38,940 bases of DNA from Planctomycetota bacterium (GTDB lineage Bacteria > Planctomycetota > UBA1135 > GCA-002686595): contig JAPKBR010000032.1 in the NCBI GenBank assembly GCA_028823345.1, positions 1 to 38,940 on the forward strand. The letters are read 5' to 3'. Under the pieces are notes generated by a model that made no database searches, was not told the DNA's origin, and saw only the letters and a program-made list of their open reading frames with translations. Positions 1-9,641 of this stretch are shown piece by piece. The translations under genes were made by a program, and so were the position numbers. Each line of letters begins with the position of its first letter. The first letter of the stretch is position 1.

Positions 1-1
1 G

Positions 2-409
2 GACCAGGAGGCGGTGGCCAACTTCCTCGATGCCTTCCACAAAGCCGCGGCTGAGGCGGATAGTGAGGGGTACTTTGGACGTATGGCCGAAGATGGGGTG
101 TTCCTGGGAACAGACCCGCACGAGCGCTGGCTCACGGTTGACTTCCAAGCCGCCTTCGCCTCCTATTTCGACGACAAGGAAAGCGCCTGGATCTACATCC
201 CCGGGCGTCGGGTCATCACAGTGGAAGGACAACACGCTTGGTTTGACGAGGACCTGTCCAATGCAAACTATGGGCAGGTACGAGGCAGTGGAGTGCTGCG
301 TCGCTCGGGCGAAACTTGGGAGATCGTGCAATACAACCTGCACTTCACCGTGCCCAACGAAGCGGCACCAGCGGTCATGGAAGCGATGCGTGCCCATGGG
401 GATGGGTGA
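2..409 (+). CDS. SnoaL/NTF2-like domain protein (5' partial)
   Basis: Small cone-shaped alpha+beta protein of the SnoaL/NTF2-like superfamily, close in pattern to the SnoaL_3/DUF4440-like group. The reading frame is open to the left edge: the first in-frame GTG is at 14, but the preceding codons (Asp-Gln-Glu-Ala) continue the expected N-terminal helix, so the true start is probably outside the window. Visible hallmarks are an N-terminal helix (FLDAFHKAAAEAD), the strand-turn GYFGRMAEDGVFLGTD, a central AWFDE strand and the final strand GETWEIVQYNLHFTVPN. The family includes enzymes and ligand-binding proteins, so no reaction can be assigned. It converges on the membrane protein at 510-1874, with 100 nt between them. 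Family call is firm; function unknown. Confidence 0.75.
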   Translation, partial: DQEAVANFLDAFHKAAAEADSEGYFGRMAEDGVFLGTDPHERWLTVDFQAAFASYFDDKESAWIYIPGRRVITVEGQHAWFDEDLSNANYGQVRGSGVLRRSGETWEIVQYNLHFTVPNEAAPAVMEAMRAHGDG

Positions 410-509
410 GCGGCAAATAACGCAGAGCGCATGAGCCAAGAAACCAGAGCATTGGGCAGCGTGGAATTCGAATGCCTCGACCCATCCAAGAAATCACGCA
501 AAGAGTGCC

Positions 510-1874
510 CTAGGAAGCAGGCGCTGCGACCGCATCCCCAGCCAACCCCGCCCTGCGAACACGCCAGGCCAACCACGAGGTTTGGACGACGCTTGCCAGG
601 GTGAAGCTGGCCACCGCAAACAACAGGCCTGGATCTCGCAAGGTGCCCAGCTTCACGCAGATGGCCAAGGAGCTCGCGGCCACGAGGAAGAACAGGAGTA
701 CTGCCTCGGTGATGCCGCGGGTTTTCCGGGCGGAAACCAACAGCCCGGTGAAGTAACTCTGCATGGCTTGCAGTCCCGGCATGGGGACTGCCAATGCAGT
801 TGCTGCTCCGGCTAAGGCGGCGAGGAACGGGTTGAGATCATTGACCCCTTCGAACCAATGACGGGCAAGGGGCGTGCTAGCAAACAGGAGCAGCACCAAG
901 GTGGTGCCCAGGGCTAGGCGGTTGCGGAACTGGCGCAGGACCTGACGCGAACCAGGTTGCTCCGCAAGGGCTACCACAACCTCGTTGTAGGCAAAGCCCA
1001 TGGAGCGCGTGAGAAACACCAGCCCGTGCACCGCTGGCCAGACGGCGAGGCAATCGATGGGGTTGGGCAAGCGGTTCATGGCTGCAGAGCCGAGGGGCTG
1101 CAACAGAAGCGTGACCAAGGGGGTCAAGGCCAGGGGCACATAAAATTGAGCGAAGCGCGAGGCAGTGAGGGGCGGCTTGGAACCCGGTGCGGTGGCGCGC
1201 AGTCGCGCGAGTGTGGGGCGTACCACCCAGCCGATGTAAAATGCCTCCACCGTAACCCCGGCGGAGATTGCCCAGGATCCAACAGCAATTCCCGGCAGCT
1301 CGGTCAAGGTGGCCAATCCGATCAGCACCGAGGCATTGGCCGCAAGGCGCACCACCGTTCCGATGCCCACAGCTCGACTGAGGCTCGCGCGGATCAACAG
1401 GCCTTGCATGAACCGCCGGTAGGCGATGGCGGCGGTCCAGGGCAGGAGGATCTGCAGGCCCAGGCGTCCGGACTCGGCCACCAGGGGATTGGCTGCCAAG
1501 AGATCCTGGGCTACCCAGTCATAGATCGGAGTGAATGCGACCAATGCATGCAGGAGCGTTAAAGCCACAGCGGCATAGCGCATGAAGCTTCGCACATAGC
1601 GCGTGCTTTGCCAGTCGTGACAAAGGGCGGTGGACGCCGCGAGCAACATGATGATGGGCGCTTCGACCACCAGTGCGATGGGGAAGGCGATGCCGCCGTA
1701 GGCTGCAAGGTGCAGGCGCTCATCGGGCAAGCGCCCGATTACCGCCGCTAAGAGGGGCATTTCGATGGCCATCAACGCCCAACTCGCAGCGAGCGGAAAC
1801 CACAGACGCGTCACCTGCCTGAGGTCGACCGGCCCCAGAGGGCGGTCGTTGTTTTTACGGGGCTGTGCGCTCAT
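510..1874 (-). CDS. Polytopic membrane protein, MATE/ANKH-like
   Basis: A 454-residue protein made almost entirely of hydrophobic segments, about 12 by eye, with a short charged N-terminus and a C-terminal tail rich in Ala and Arg. The first helix pair (LWFPLAASWALMAIEMPLL, then IGRLPDERLHLAAYGG) and the third (APIIMLLAASTALCHDW) recall bacterial MATE-superfamily transporters and the ANKH-like branch. That is recognition by pattern, not a search result. Substrate unknown. Start: ATG at 1874, preceded by a TATGGT -10-like hexamer at 1884-1889 and no obvious Shine-Dalgarno. It appears to be a single-gene transcript, convergent with the SnoaL-like gene and divergent from nothing close. Alternative: an uncharacterised flippase-like transporter. 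Confidence 0.72.
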   Translation of the reverse strand: MSAQPRKNNDRPLGPVDLRQVTRLWFPLAASWALMAIEMPLLAAVIGRLPDERLHLAAYGGIAFPIALVVEAPIIMLLAASTALCHDWQSTRYVRSFMRYAAVALTLLHALVAFTPIYDWVAQDLLAANPLVAESGRLGLQILLPWTAAIAYRRFMQGLLIRASLSRAVGIGTVVRLAANASVLIGLATLTELPGIAVGSWAISAGVTVEAFYIGWVVRPTLARLRATAPGSKPPLTASRFAQFYVPLALTPLVTLLLQPLGSAAMNRLPNPIDCLAVWPAVHGLVFLTRSMGFAYNEVVVALAEQPGSRQVLRQFRNRLALGTTLVLLLFASTPLARHWFEGVNDLNPFLAALAGAATALAVPMPGLQAMQSYFTGLLVSARKTRGITEAVLLFFLVAASSLAICVKLGTLRDPGLLFAVASFTLASVVQTSWLAWRVRRAGLAGDAVAAPAS

Positions 1875-1883
1875 GGGGCGCAG

Positions 1884-1889
1884 ACCATA
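1884..1889 (-). promoter_or_regulatory. -10-like hexamer before MATE/ANKH-like gene
   Basis: Read on the minus strand the bases are TATGGT, nine nucleotides before the ATG at 1874. No convincing -35 element or Shine-Dalgarno was seen. It may be one of the short-leader or leaderless starts that recur in this window. Confidence 0.3.
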
Positions 1890-1934
1890 CTCGCCCCTGA
1901 ACCATTACGCGCGCAGAATCGAGCCCTAAAAATA

Positions 1935-1971
1935 TTCCGGCCAGAACCCTATTTAGAGGCTCTGGCCGGAA
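1935..1971 (-). terminator. Intrinsic terminator of the ABC/DUF4340 operon
   Basis: A perfect 11-bp inverted repeat (TTCCGGCCAGA at 1935-1945 and its complement at 1961-1971) encloses a 15-nt loop. Read on the minus strand it is followed at once by TATTTTTAG, a U-rich tail. It lies 80 nt past the stop of the DUF4340 gene, the last gene of the operon. On the plus strand no T-run follows, so it works in the minus direction. Confidence 0.8.
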
Positions 1972-2050
1972 CGGTACAAACTCTTCCCGGTGTTTTCGGC
2001 CGCTGGGGTTTGCAAAGAGGAGATCGCCCTGCCGGGACTCAAACCTTGAA

Positions 2051-3445
2051 TCAGAGTTGTCCGTTACCCGGATTTTCTGTGGGGGACTCGGTTTTGGGGG
2101 GATCGCTGGCGGGAATCTCCGGGGGAGTCTCCCCGGAGCCAGCCTCTTCGGATGCAGGGTCTTCCCCTGAACCGGCTCCCTCGTCTCCTGTGCCCTGTGC
2201 GGTGGGAAGCTCCACTACGTCGCTTACACTCTCCTGCGTTACCGGATCCACGGTGGGGGCGACATCCTGAAGCACAGGGCCCTCTTCCACAGGTTCCGCT
2301 ATCTGTTCCACGACGATCGGTTGGACTAACTCGTCCAAACGGCAGAGGAACACGTTCCTACGGTGCGCCGGGAGTACAAAGGTCCAGCCAGTGAAACCTT
2401 GGTTCAGCTGCGCCGCTTCCTCTTGGATCTTGGCCGAATCGTCGGTCTCTTCCTCGGGCGTCTCCTCAAGATCAACCAGGGGCTCGATGCCGGGTGCGAG
2501 GGGCCCTTCCTTGGGAGTGGCGGGGACCTCTTCAAAGGTTGCGCTCAGGTTGACCAGCAGGCGCTCGGTGGGGGCGGTCCCCGTGACCTCTGGCTCTGTG
2601 GTCTCCAGCTGGCAGGCAACGTGAATCACCAAACCGTCCGAGGTGCGGAAGCTGCTCTTGACCACCTGGATTGGATCCAGATCCATCCGCTTTTGTACGT
2701 CTTCAAAACTCAAGCCCGTCAAAGCTGAGGTGAAGCGCGATGTGACCCATTCACTACTGGCCTCGCTGCCCTGGGGCAGGTTCATGATCGTCAGGTTGGC
2801 GTCTTCCTCTTGGGCACGCTGCAAGTACACCGTGTCCCCATCCGGGTGCAGGATCTCAACCATGGAGAGGCGCGTGGCGGGCAATTCCAGCATGGAGGTC
2901 TTGACCCAGTCGCTCAGACTGTCGTTCAATCGAAGATTACCCGAGGCCGTCCATGTGGTGGCTTCACCGGCGAGGCGCACATAGTGGGCCTCCGTGCCTT
3001 GGGTTCGGCTGCGCCCGACGATCGTACTGGCCAAGGTCGTGCCATCAGATGTGTGCAAACTTACTTGGCTCGAATTCGATCCATCCGCGCCCACATCCTG
3101 CAAACCTAAATCTCCGTAACGGTCCGGGTTCGAGGTCTTTTGCTGCAGGCGCTTGGAGCGCGCCAAAGATCCCAGGAGGGTGCCGATCTTTGCGCTGGAT
3201 GCGGCGTAGCCATCGCGCTCGGCGAGACTCCACTCCTTGGATTTCAGGTCTTGGTCCAGGGTCCAGGTTCCGTTGCCGGTTTGAATGACCACTTGGGCCA
3301 CCGACGTCATCTGGGCTTTCAGATCAGGAAAGAGGGCTTCGTTGGTACCAGCGCTTGTCTTTGAAGTCCGACTGGACTCCAACATATATGCAGAGCCGCC
3401 AAGGATGACAGTTGCGGTGGCAAGAAGCAGTGAGGTCTTTGACAT
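2051..3445 (-). CDS. DUF4340 domain protein
   Basis: A 464-residue protein with one N-terminal membrane anchor or signal segment (LLLATATVILGGSAYML, about residues 6-22), a large extracytoplasmic DUF4340-type region, and an acidic Pro/Glu/Ser-rich low-complexity tail after about residue 330. The pattern of short beta repeats (VAQVVIQTGNGTWTLDQDL, then KEWSLAERDGYAASSAKIG) is typical of DUF4340 proteins that accompany GldG-like ABC systems. Its ATG shares one base with the stop of the upstream GldG-like gene (TGATG at 3443-3447), so the two are translationally coupled. It is the last of four co-directional genes and is followed by a good terminator. The biochemical role is unknown; it is presumably an accessory of the exporter. 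Confidence 0.8.
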   Translation of the reverse strand: MSKTSLLLATATVILGGSAYMLESSRTSKTSAGTNEALFPDLKAQMTSVAQVVIQTGNGTWTLDQDLKSKEWSLAERDGYAASSAKIGTLLGSLARSKRLQQKTSNPDRYGDLGLQDVGADGSNSSQVSLHTSDGTTLASTIVGRSRTQGTEAHYVRLAGEATTWTASGNLRLNDSLSDWVKTSMLELPATRLSMVEILHPDGDTVYLQRAQEEDANLTIMNLPQGSEASSEWVTSRFTSALTGLSFEDVQKRMDLDPIQVVKSSFRTSDGLVIHVACQLETTEPEVTGTAPTERLLVNLSATFEEVPATPKEGPLAPGIEPLVDLEETPEEETDDSAKIQEEAAQLNQGFTGWTFVLPAHRRNVFLCRLDELVQPIVVEQIAEPVEEGPVLQDVAPTVDPVTQESVSDVVELPTAQGTGDEGAGSGEDPASEEAGSGETPPEIPASDPPKTESPTENPGNGQL

Positions 3446-5358
3446 CAGGAGGTGGGGGTCAGCGGTGATAATTTTCTGGCCTGGGATGAACGGCTGCGAA
3501 GGCCCAGGATGAGTGCTCCGATGAGCAACACGATTCCCGGCAGCGCGATCACATTGAGGAATTGCAGGCGCGTGCCCAAACTCTCGATGTCCCTGTTCAG
3601 GTCAAAACGCACCTTGCGCAGGTCCTTCCGCAGTTGGTCCCGTTCCGCCAAGAGTCCGCTGAGTTGCGCCTCTTGCTCTGCGCTGAAGCTCATCGACCCT
3701 TCGGAATTGGGGCCCTGTAGATCGGCAATTTTTTGCTCGGTGGCCTGCAGTTGGCTGTTGAACAGGTCGTAGCGATCACGGAAACGCTTGTCCGCCTCGC
3801 GTCGCAGATCTTGCTTGCGCGTAAAGGGTCGCGCCTGCACCTGGCGACTGCGCAGGCTGATCAGGTCATTTGAGCCCGACAAGTTGTCGATCCCGTTGGT
3901 CACGAAATTGCCGTTGGCATTGACCGGTTCAATGAAGGACATGCCGAGCATGTTCCGTCGCCGAGCCCAGAGGTACTCGTGCAAGATGTCGACATCCGAT
4001 ACCACGATTGCATTGAAGGTGTCAGTGGATTCGACCAGGTGGCCGCTGGCGTCCGCGGGTTCCCCTTCAGGTCCAGGGGGCGGGCCTTCCGCAAAGGCGC
4101 TCTTGAAGTTACCCAACAACCGATAGGCCGTGGTGCGGGTCGTCCCGTCAGGTGAGAAGGTGTCCGCAATCATTCCCGGGTCAAAATTGAATTGCAGCAT
4201 GGCGGCGTCTACCAGACCGCCTCCAGCTGCTGTGGTGCTGATCAGGGGAGTTACCTCTAGGGGGCAATCATCGAGAACGATCAATTCGCCCGCGGCCAAG
4301 GTCACGAGGGCACTCAGGCCTTTAGTCACCAAGTCATCTTGATCGAGACGCTCGGGTTCCAAGCGCATGACCACCGGGCAAGCCACCGGCCGTCCATCGT
4401 TGCCCTGGGTTCGGTCCGCGGATTCCACATCCCCGACGATTTGGCCCGGGGTCATGGCGATGCCCCAGGCGGCAAAGAGATTGTCGAGGGAAGAGGATCG
4501 ATCGCCGCCCATTCCCGGCTGGGCTCCCTGGCCCGCGGGGTCGAACATGCAGAAGGGATCGACGAAGACCATCATGCGTCCGCCAGCAAGTGCGTATTGG
4601 TCCAGGGCGTATTCGGTGGTGGGCGAAAGGTCCTTGGGGTGAATCACCAGCAACACGTCGATGTCATCGGGCACTTTGACCAGGCTGCTGCCCAGGTCCC
4701 GCAGGTCGAGGCTCTGGCCCAAAAAGTCCCAAATAGCCCAGGCGGGTTCTGGTTGCTGCTGCTGGGGCGGCATCCCCGGGGGAGGTTGGGCGCCGCCAGC
4801 CAGGGGCAGGGACGAGAGTACGCCCACCACGGGCAAGCCCGATTCCGCCAGGCGGGTCAGGCCGCGGGTCAGGTCGTACTCCAGGAACGCTTCCCGGCGC
4901 GGGTCGAGGAACGGCATGGTCTCCACCGCATCCACCGAGTTGCGCACCACCAGTCCAAGGAACAGCCGGTTGCCCGCCTCGTCCACTTGGGGTCCGCGTA
5001 GGCCTGCGGCGAGGGCTTCGTCCTCTTCCTCAGAAAAGGCTAGGGGCTCGATCACTTCCAGGCGCAAGTTGCCCTCCGCATGGGCACTGTATTCCTCAAG
5101 CAATTCATGCACGCGACGGGCGTGGGAATTGAGCATGGGGTTTTCTGCCGTTTGCGATTTGGACCAATAGAAGGTCACATCCACGGGCTCGTCCAAGTCA
5201 GCCAACACATTGCGCGTACCCTCGGACAGGGTGAACAGGTCGCCCTCGGTTAAGTCCGCCCGCATGGACCGCAGTCCGACACCGGTGAACATGTTGAGGG
5301 CTAGGAAGAGTGCCAGGGCAAGCCCCAGCGAGATGATTGAAAGTTGATTCTTGTTCAT
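3445..5358 (-). CDS. GldG-like ABC transporter auxiliary protein
   Basis: A 637-residue protein of the GldG/ABC_transp_aux type. It begins with a membrane segment (about residues 7-26), then a large periplasmic region that starts FTLSEGTRNVLADLDEPVDV, the usual opening of this family. Near the C-terminus there is a coiled coil (about 530-595, with KIADLQ and LLAERDQLRKDL) followed by a second membrane segment (LPGIVLLIGALILGLRSR, about 602-620). A Pro/Gln-rich linker (GMPPQQQQPEP) interrupts the periplasmic part. In Bacteroidetes GldG works with GldA and GldF. Here gliding genes are absent from the window, so the homologous exporter probably has another role. It begins 4 nt after the permease stop. 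Family call is firm; substrate unknown. Confidence 0.83.
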   Translation of the reverse strand: MNKNQLSIISLGLALALFLALNMFTGVGLRSMRADLTEGDLFTLSEGTRNVLADLDEPVDVTFYWSKSQTAENPMLNSHARRVHELLEEYSAHAEGNLRLEVIEPLAFSEEEDEALAAGLRGPQVDEAGNRLFLGLVVRNSVDAVETMPFLDPRREAFLEYDLTRGLTRLAESGLPVVGVLSSLPLAGGAQPPPGMPPQQQQPEPAWAIWDFLGQSLDLRDLGSSLVKVPDDIDVLLVIHPKDLSPTTEYALDQYALAGGRMMVFVDPFCMFDPAGQGAQPGMGGDRSSSLDNLFAAWGIAMTPGQIVGDVESADRTQGNDGRPVACPVVMRLEPERLDQDDLVTKGLSALVTLAAGELIVLDDCPLEVTPLISTTAAGGGLVDAAMLQFNFDPGMIADTFSPDGTTRTTAYRLLGNFKSAFAEGPPPGPEGEPADASGHLVESTDTFNAIVVSDVDILHEYLWARRRNMLGMSFIEPVNANGNFVTNGIDNLSGSNDLISLRSRQVQARPFTRKQDLRREADKRFRDRYDLFNSQLQATEQKIADLQGPNSEGSMSFSAEQEAQLSGLLAERDQLRKDLRKVRFDLNRDIESLGTRLQFLNVIALPGIVLLIGALILGLRSRSSQARKLSPLTPTS

Positions 5359-5362
5359 GGTG

Positions 5363-6097
5363 TCAGGCTCCCTTGCGCAAGTCGACTACGGTGGCATTGG
5401 CGAACAGGCAAAGCGCCATAGCCGAGAGGAAGAAAAGCACATCGCGCAAGTCCAGAACTCCGCGGCTGATCGCATCGAAGCGCACCAGGAACGAGGAGTC
5501 CTTGATTGCCTGGTGCAAGGTTGAGGGCAGGACGGCGCCGAGCCAATCCGCAACCCCAGGGAAGCCCACGGTCAGGTTGACCAGCAACAGAACCAGGGTG
5601 ACCACAAAGGCTAGAACTTGATTCTTCGTCAGGGAGCTGACCAGTGCGGCAAAGGCCAAGAAGGCACCCGCCATCAAGAAGGCACCCATGAAGCTCGCGG
5701 CGATGACCCCGTGATCGGGTTCACCCAAGTAAGCCACCGTGACCCACTCGCTGACCAAGAGTCCCAGTGCCACGCCCACGAAAGCCCATGCGGCGAGGAA
5801 CTTGCCCAGCACCGCTTGGGCCACGGAGATCGGCAGGGTCAGCAGCAGCTCAATGGTGCCGCTGTGCCGTTCTTCGGACCACAACCGCATGCCAAGGGCA
5901 GGGATGAGGGCCAGGAAAAGCCAGGGCAAACCGCTGAACAGGGATTGCAAGCTGGCCTGATCGGCGTTGTAGAACCCCATGAAAGCCCACTGGTAAATGC
6001 CGGTTAGCACCAGGAAGAAGGCCAGGAAAACATAGGCCAGGGGCGTCGAAAAGTAGGCCGCGAATTCGCGGCGGAAAACCACCAGGGTGCCATTCAT
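5363..6097 (-). CDS. ABC-2 type permease (GldF-like)
   Basis: A 244-residue integral membrane protein with about six transmembrane helices. It opens with the amphipathic stretch VVFRREFAAYFSTPLAYVFL, the classic start of NosY/GldF-like ABC-2 permeases, and ends with a short cytoplasmic tail (VVDLRKGA). The segment RLWSEERHSGTIELLLTLPI is the conserved loop after the second helix. It pairs with the ATPase immediately upstream, whose last codons overlap its start by 4 nt (ATGA at 6094-6097), and with the GldG-like protein downstream. Together they form a complete exporter-type ABC module. Substrate cannot be read from sequence. Confidence 0.88.
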   Translation of the reverse strand: MNGTLVVFRREFAAYFSTPLAYVFLAFFLVLTGIYQWAFMGFYNADQASLQSLFSGLPWLFLALIPALGMRLWSEERHSGTIELLLTLPISVAQAVLGKFLAAWAFVGVALGLLVSEWVTVAYLGEPDHGVIAASFMGAFLMAGAFLAFAALVSSLTKNQVLAFVVTLVLLLVNLTVGFPGVADWLGAVLPSTLHQAIKDSSFLVRFDAISRGVLDLRDVLFFLSAMALCLFANATVVDLRKGA

Positions 6098-7116
6098 GAT
6101 TTGCTCGTCAGTTGTTCGGGGGTTTCACGTTTGCCCAAGGAGGAGGGGCCCTCAGGGGCGGAAGAACTCTCGCGCTCTTCAGTGCTGCCGTCGCGGGTCA
6201 TGACCCGGAAGACATCATCGAGGCGTCCTGGGTCTACGAAAAGGTGCTCTACCTGCCAGCCTCGCTGGCTGATCAGGGCGGTGACGGGAGCCAGCAAGGC
6301 TTGCTTGTCCCGGGGAAAGATGCGCATGGCGTTGTTGCCGTCGGCAGTTTGGATGGCTTGCACCGAATCCACTCCGTTGATGGCTTCAATCGCGCGTCCT
6401 GCACCCTCGGAAGAGCCGGTCAGGTGCAACTCGATGGAGTTGAAGAACCGCGAGCGCTTGCGCAATTCCACGGGCGTGCCATCAAATCGTAGGCGGCCTT
6501 CGGCCATAATCGTGGCCCGTGTGCAAACCGCCTCGACCTCTTCCAGGATGTGCGTCGAGAGCACGACCACCTTGTCTGCACTCATCTCGTGGATCAGAGC
6601 GCGCACCTGGGCTTTTTGGTTGGGGTCGAGTCCGTCGGTGGGCTCGTCGAGCACCAGTACCGGCGGGTCATGCAGGATCGCTTGGGCCAAGCCGACCCGT
6701 CGCTTGAATCCTTTGGAAAGGGTTTCGATCCGTTGGTTCATCACCCCGCCAAGTTCTGTGCGCTCGATGGCGCGACCGATGGCGGTCTTGCGGTCCTGGC
6801 CGGTAAGACCCCGTGCAGCCGCGCAAAATCCGAGCAGACCGCGAGGGGTCATGTCTGGATAGAGGGGCGCACCCTCGGGCAGATACCCCATACAGGCTTG
6901 GGCTTCACGGGTCTGCTGGACCACGTCATAGTCCAGCACCGTGATCTTGCCCTCGGTGGGAGGCAAGAACCCGGTGATCATTTTCATGGTGGTGGACTTG
7001 CCGGCCCCGTTGGGGCCGAGGAAGCCGAGCACCTCACCGCGCTGGATGGACAGTGAGAGTCCATCCACCGCATGGAGGGAGCCAAAGCGTTTGGAAAGTT
7101 TGACGAGTTCGATCAT
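6094..7116 (-). CDS. ABC transporter ATPase (GldA-like)
   Basis: A 340-residue ATP-binding subunit. Walker A is GPNGAGKST (residues 34-42), the Q-loop region is replaced by GYLPEGAPLY (77-86), the signature is LSKGFKRR (133-140) instead of LSGGQ, Walker B is VLVLDEPT (153-160) and the switch His is at about 189 (LSTHILEEVE). LSKGF and GYLPE are typical of the GldA/NosF/CcmA-like subset rather than importers. After residue 215 comes the DUF4162-like accessory domain, then a Ser/Glu-rich tail of about 25 residues. It is the first gene of the four-gene operon. No Shine-Dalgarno precedes ATG 7116, and the 165 nt upstream reach the end of the HtrA-like gene. It powers the exporter; the cargo is unknown. 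Confidence 0.9.
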   Translation of the reverse strand: MIELVKLSKRFGSLHAVDGLSLSIQRGEVLGFLGPNGAGKSTTMKMITGFLPPTEGKITVLDYDVVQQTREAQACMGYLPEGAPLYPDMTPRGLLGFCAAARGLTGQDRKTAIGRAIERTELGGVMNQRIETLSKGFKRRVGLAQAILHDPPVLVLDEPTDGLDPNQKAQVRALIHEMSADKVVVLSTHILEEVEAVCTRATIMAEGRLRFDGTPVELRKRSRFFNSIELHLTGSSEGAGRAIEAINGVDSVQAIQTADGNNAMRIFPRDKQALLAPVTALISQRGWQVEHLFVDPGRLDDVFRVMTRDGSTEERESSSAPEGPSSLGKRETPEQLTSKS

Positions 7117-7281
7117 GGCCGTTGGAGTAGGCGCCAGGGGCTGCGTCAGGGGCCAGGTCTGTGGGGGAGAGTCCTGGCAGGAGCCGTTCTGGAGGGGATT
7201 AGAGCCCCCCTTTTAGCGCCTAGAGGGCCTGAGGTCCAGCCCCGAGTTAGGCCAGGGACCCTAGCATCTGATTTGATGGAC
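7117..7281. other. Intergenic region before ABC operon
   Basis: These 165 nt lie between the stop of the HtrA-like protease gene and the start of the ABC ATPase gene, both on the minus strand. It must contain the operon promoter unless the protease and the exporter are co-transcribed. I saw no strong -10/-35 pair and no terminator with a T-run; only G-rich and C-rich runs around 7191-7213. Confidence 0.4.
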
Positions 7282-8472
<1,191 letters not shown>

Positions 8473-8478
8473 GCTTCT

Positions 8479-8484
8479 AATGTA
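8479..8484 (-). promoter_or_regulatory. -10-like TACATT before HtrA-like gene
   Basis: Read on the minus strand this is TACATT, exactly 6 nt before ATG 8472 with no Shine-Dalgarno between. The spacing would suit a leaderless transcript. It falls inside the longer alternative reading frame that begins at 8490, so the two start choices make different predictions. Confidence 0.3.
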
Positions 8485-8591
8485 GTCCATCTTATGCCTT
8501 GGAAGGGATGGAACAACTGGGCAAACTCTCTCCTGTGCTGCTTAAGCGTGGTCTCCCTGGGAATACCTGCGCTCTGGCAACCGAGGGGAAC

Positions 8592-9419
8592 ATGGCTGAC
8601 CGTAAAAGATTTGCTGCAGGAGATGACGCTTCACTTGAGGTGCGGCGCTCCATAGCCGTGCGCGAAAAACGGATTCGCGACCTTGAGGCACGGGTAGACG
8701 GCGAGACTCTTCTCGCCCAGCGAGCCCTCGAAGAAACGCTGCAGGCCCGTCAAGAGCGAGACGAGTACCGCAGGGTTTTGGCCGCGTCCTTAGCCCAGGA
8801 AAAACGGGCCACTGAGGATGTGCAAGAGCACAGTCAAAAAGCAGAGGCCCTGCGCACCCGCTTGGATTTGGTGCTGGAAGAAAGGGGCTCCACCGGCGCC
8901 CAGATTGAGGCCCTTGAGATGCGCCTCGAACAACTCGCCTCGGAAGGGCAGGCCGCCTTGCGCCGAGCGGAGGAAAAGACCTGGGGCCTTTCAGAGGAAC
9001 ACGGCCGGGCCATGCGCCGGGTTGTGCAAGAACGCGGTGAGGCAATCGGGCAGCTGGCCGAGATCCAGCGCAGTTTGCCCGCGCCTGTCCCCGAGTCCCT
9101 CAAGGCCACCCGTGTGCGCGCCTGGGTCAACCTGGGTATTGCAACTTTCTTTGCAGTGCTGACCCTGTTGATTTTACCAGGTGCATTGCTGGCAGTTTTC
9201 ACTGATGACGGAGCGCTTCACATGGGCGTTCTCGTGGGCCTGGATTCGGGACAGTTGGTGCTCTTGGAATTGGCACTTGTGGCCTGCGCTCTCGTGCTCG
9301 GGTCGTGGGGTATTCACGAACTCCGAGGGGTCGAACAGCGCGCTGAAGAGCAGGCGCGTGTGTCTTCAGGGGTACTGAAACCCCAAGTTGGGATGGAAAG
9401 CCCTCATTCCGGCCTTTGA
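8592..9419 (+). CDS. Coiled-coil protein with two C-terminal membrane helices
   Basis: I do not recognise a family. From ATG 8592, preceded by a GAGGGG Shine-Dalgarno, the protein has 275 residues. Residues about 15-150 are a long, charged, nearly uninterrupted heptad region rich in Glu, Arg, Ala and Gln (RIRDLEARVDGETLLAQRAL, ALEMRLEQLASEGQAALRRA). Two hydrophobic helices follow, roughly 178-200 and 212-236, then a short cytoplasmic tail. The layout suggests a scaffold or stalk tethered to the inner membrane. A TTG at 8499 would extend it by 31 residues without family-like sequence. It stands alone between the divergent protease gene and the secreted protein gene downstream. Function unknown. 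Confidence 0.7.
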   Translation: MADRKRFAAGDDASLEVRRSIAVREKRIRDLEARVDGETLLAQRALEETLQARQERDEYRRVLAASLAQEKRATEDVQEHSQKAEALRTRLDLVLEERGSTGAQIEALEMRLEQLASEGQAALRRAEEKTWGLSEEHGRAMRRVVQERGEAIGQLAEIQRSLPAPVPESLKATRVRAWVNLGIATFFAVLTLLILPGALLAVFTDDGALHMGVLVGLDSGQLVLLELALVACALVLGSWGIHELRGVEQRAEEQARVSSGVLKPQVGMESPHSGL

Positions 9420-9641
9420 TCCCAGCGCCTGGGGGATTCCCGTTGGCTGGTGACCGGCCGTTAGAACCACTGGGTAAATGTAGAGTTACTCGATGAATCC
9501 CGTCGGCGCGAGAGCGAGTTCCGGTCCCTTGGGAACTCGAAAGGGGTCGCCCAGCAAGGCCCACTAAATACAATGGGCTTGGACACAACATTCGTGCAAT
9601 CGCATGGGAACAAGCGGGGGTCTAGGGCGTATGGTTCGCCC
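9420..9641. other. Intergenic region with two hairpins and a -10-like box
   Basis: Two inverted repeats stand here. One is CGAGTTCC/GGAACTCG (9515-9522 and 9532-9539, 9-nt loop). The other is AGGCCCA/TGGGCTT (9557-9563 and 9574-9580, one G-T pair, 10-nt loop). Neither is followed by a T-run on the plus strand, so they are weak terminators at best. A good -10-like TACAAT at 9569-9574 overlaps the second, and TATGGT lies at 9630-9635, six nt before the next ATG. The first hairpin could end the coiled-coil transcript and the rest could hold the next promoter. Confidence 0.4.

Noticed and set aside
957..1562. A 201-codon open frame on plus opposite the MATE/ANKH-like gene
   Set aside because: Glycine- and glutamine-rich antisense frame with no start signal.
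4339..5001. A 220-codon open frame on plus inside the GldG-like gene
   Set aside because: Antisense shadow with low-complexity composition.
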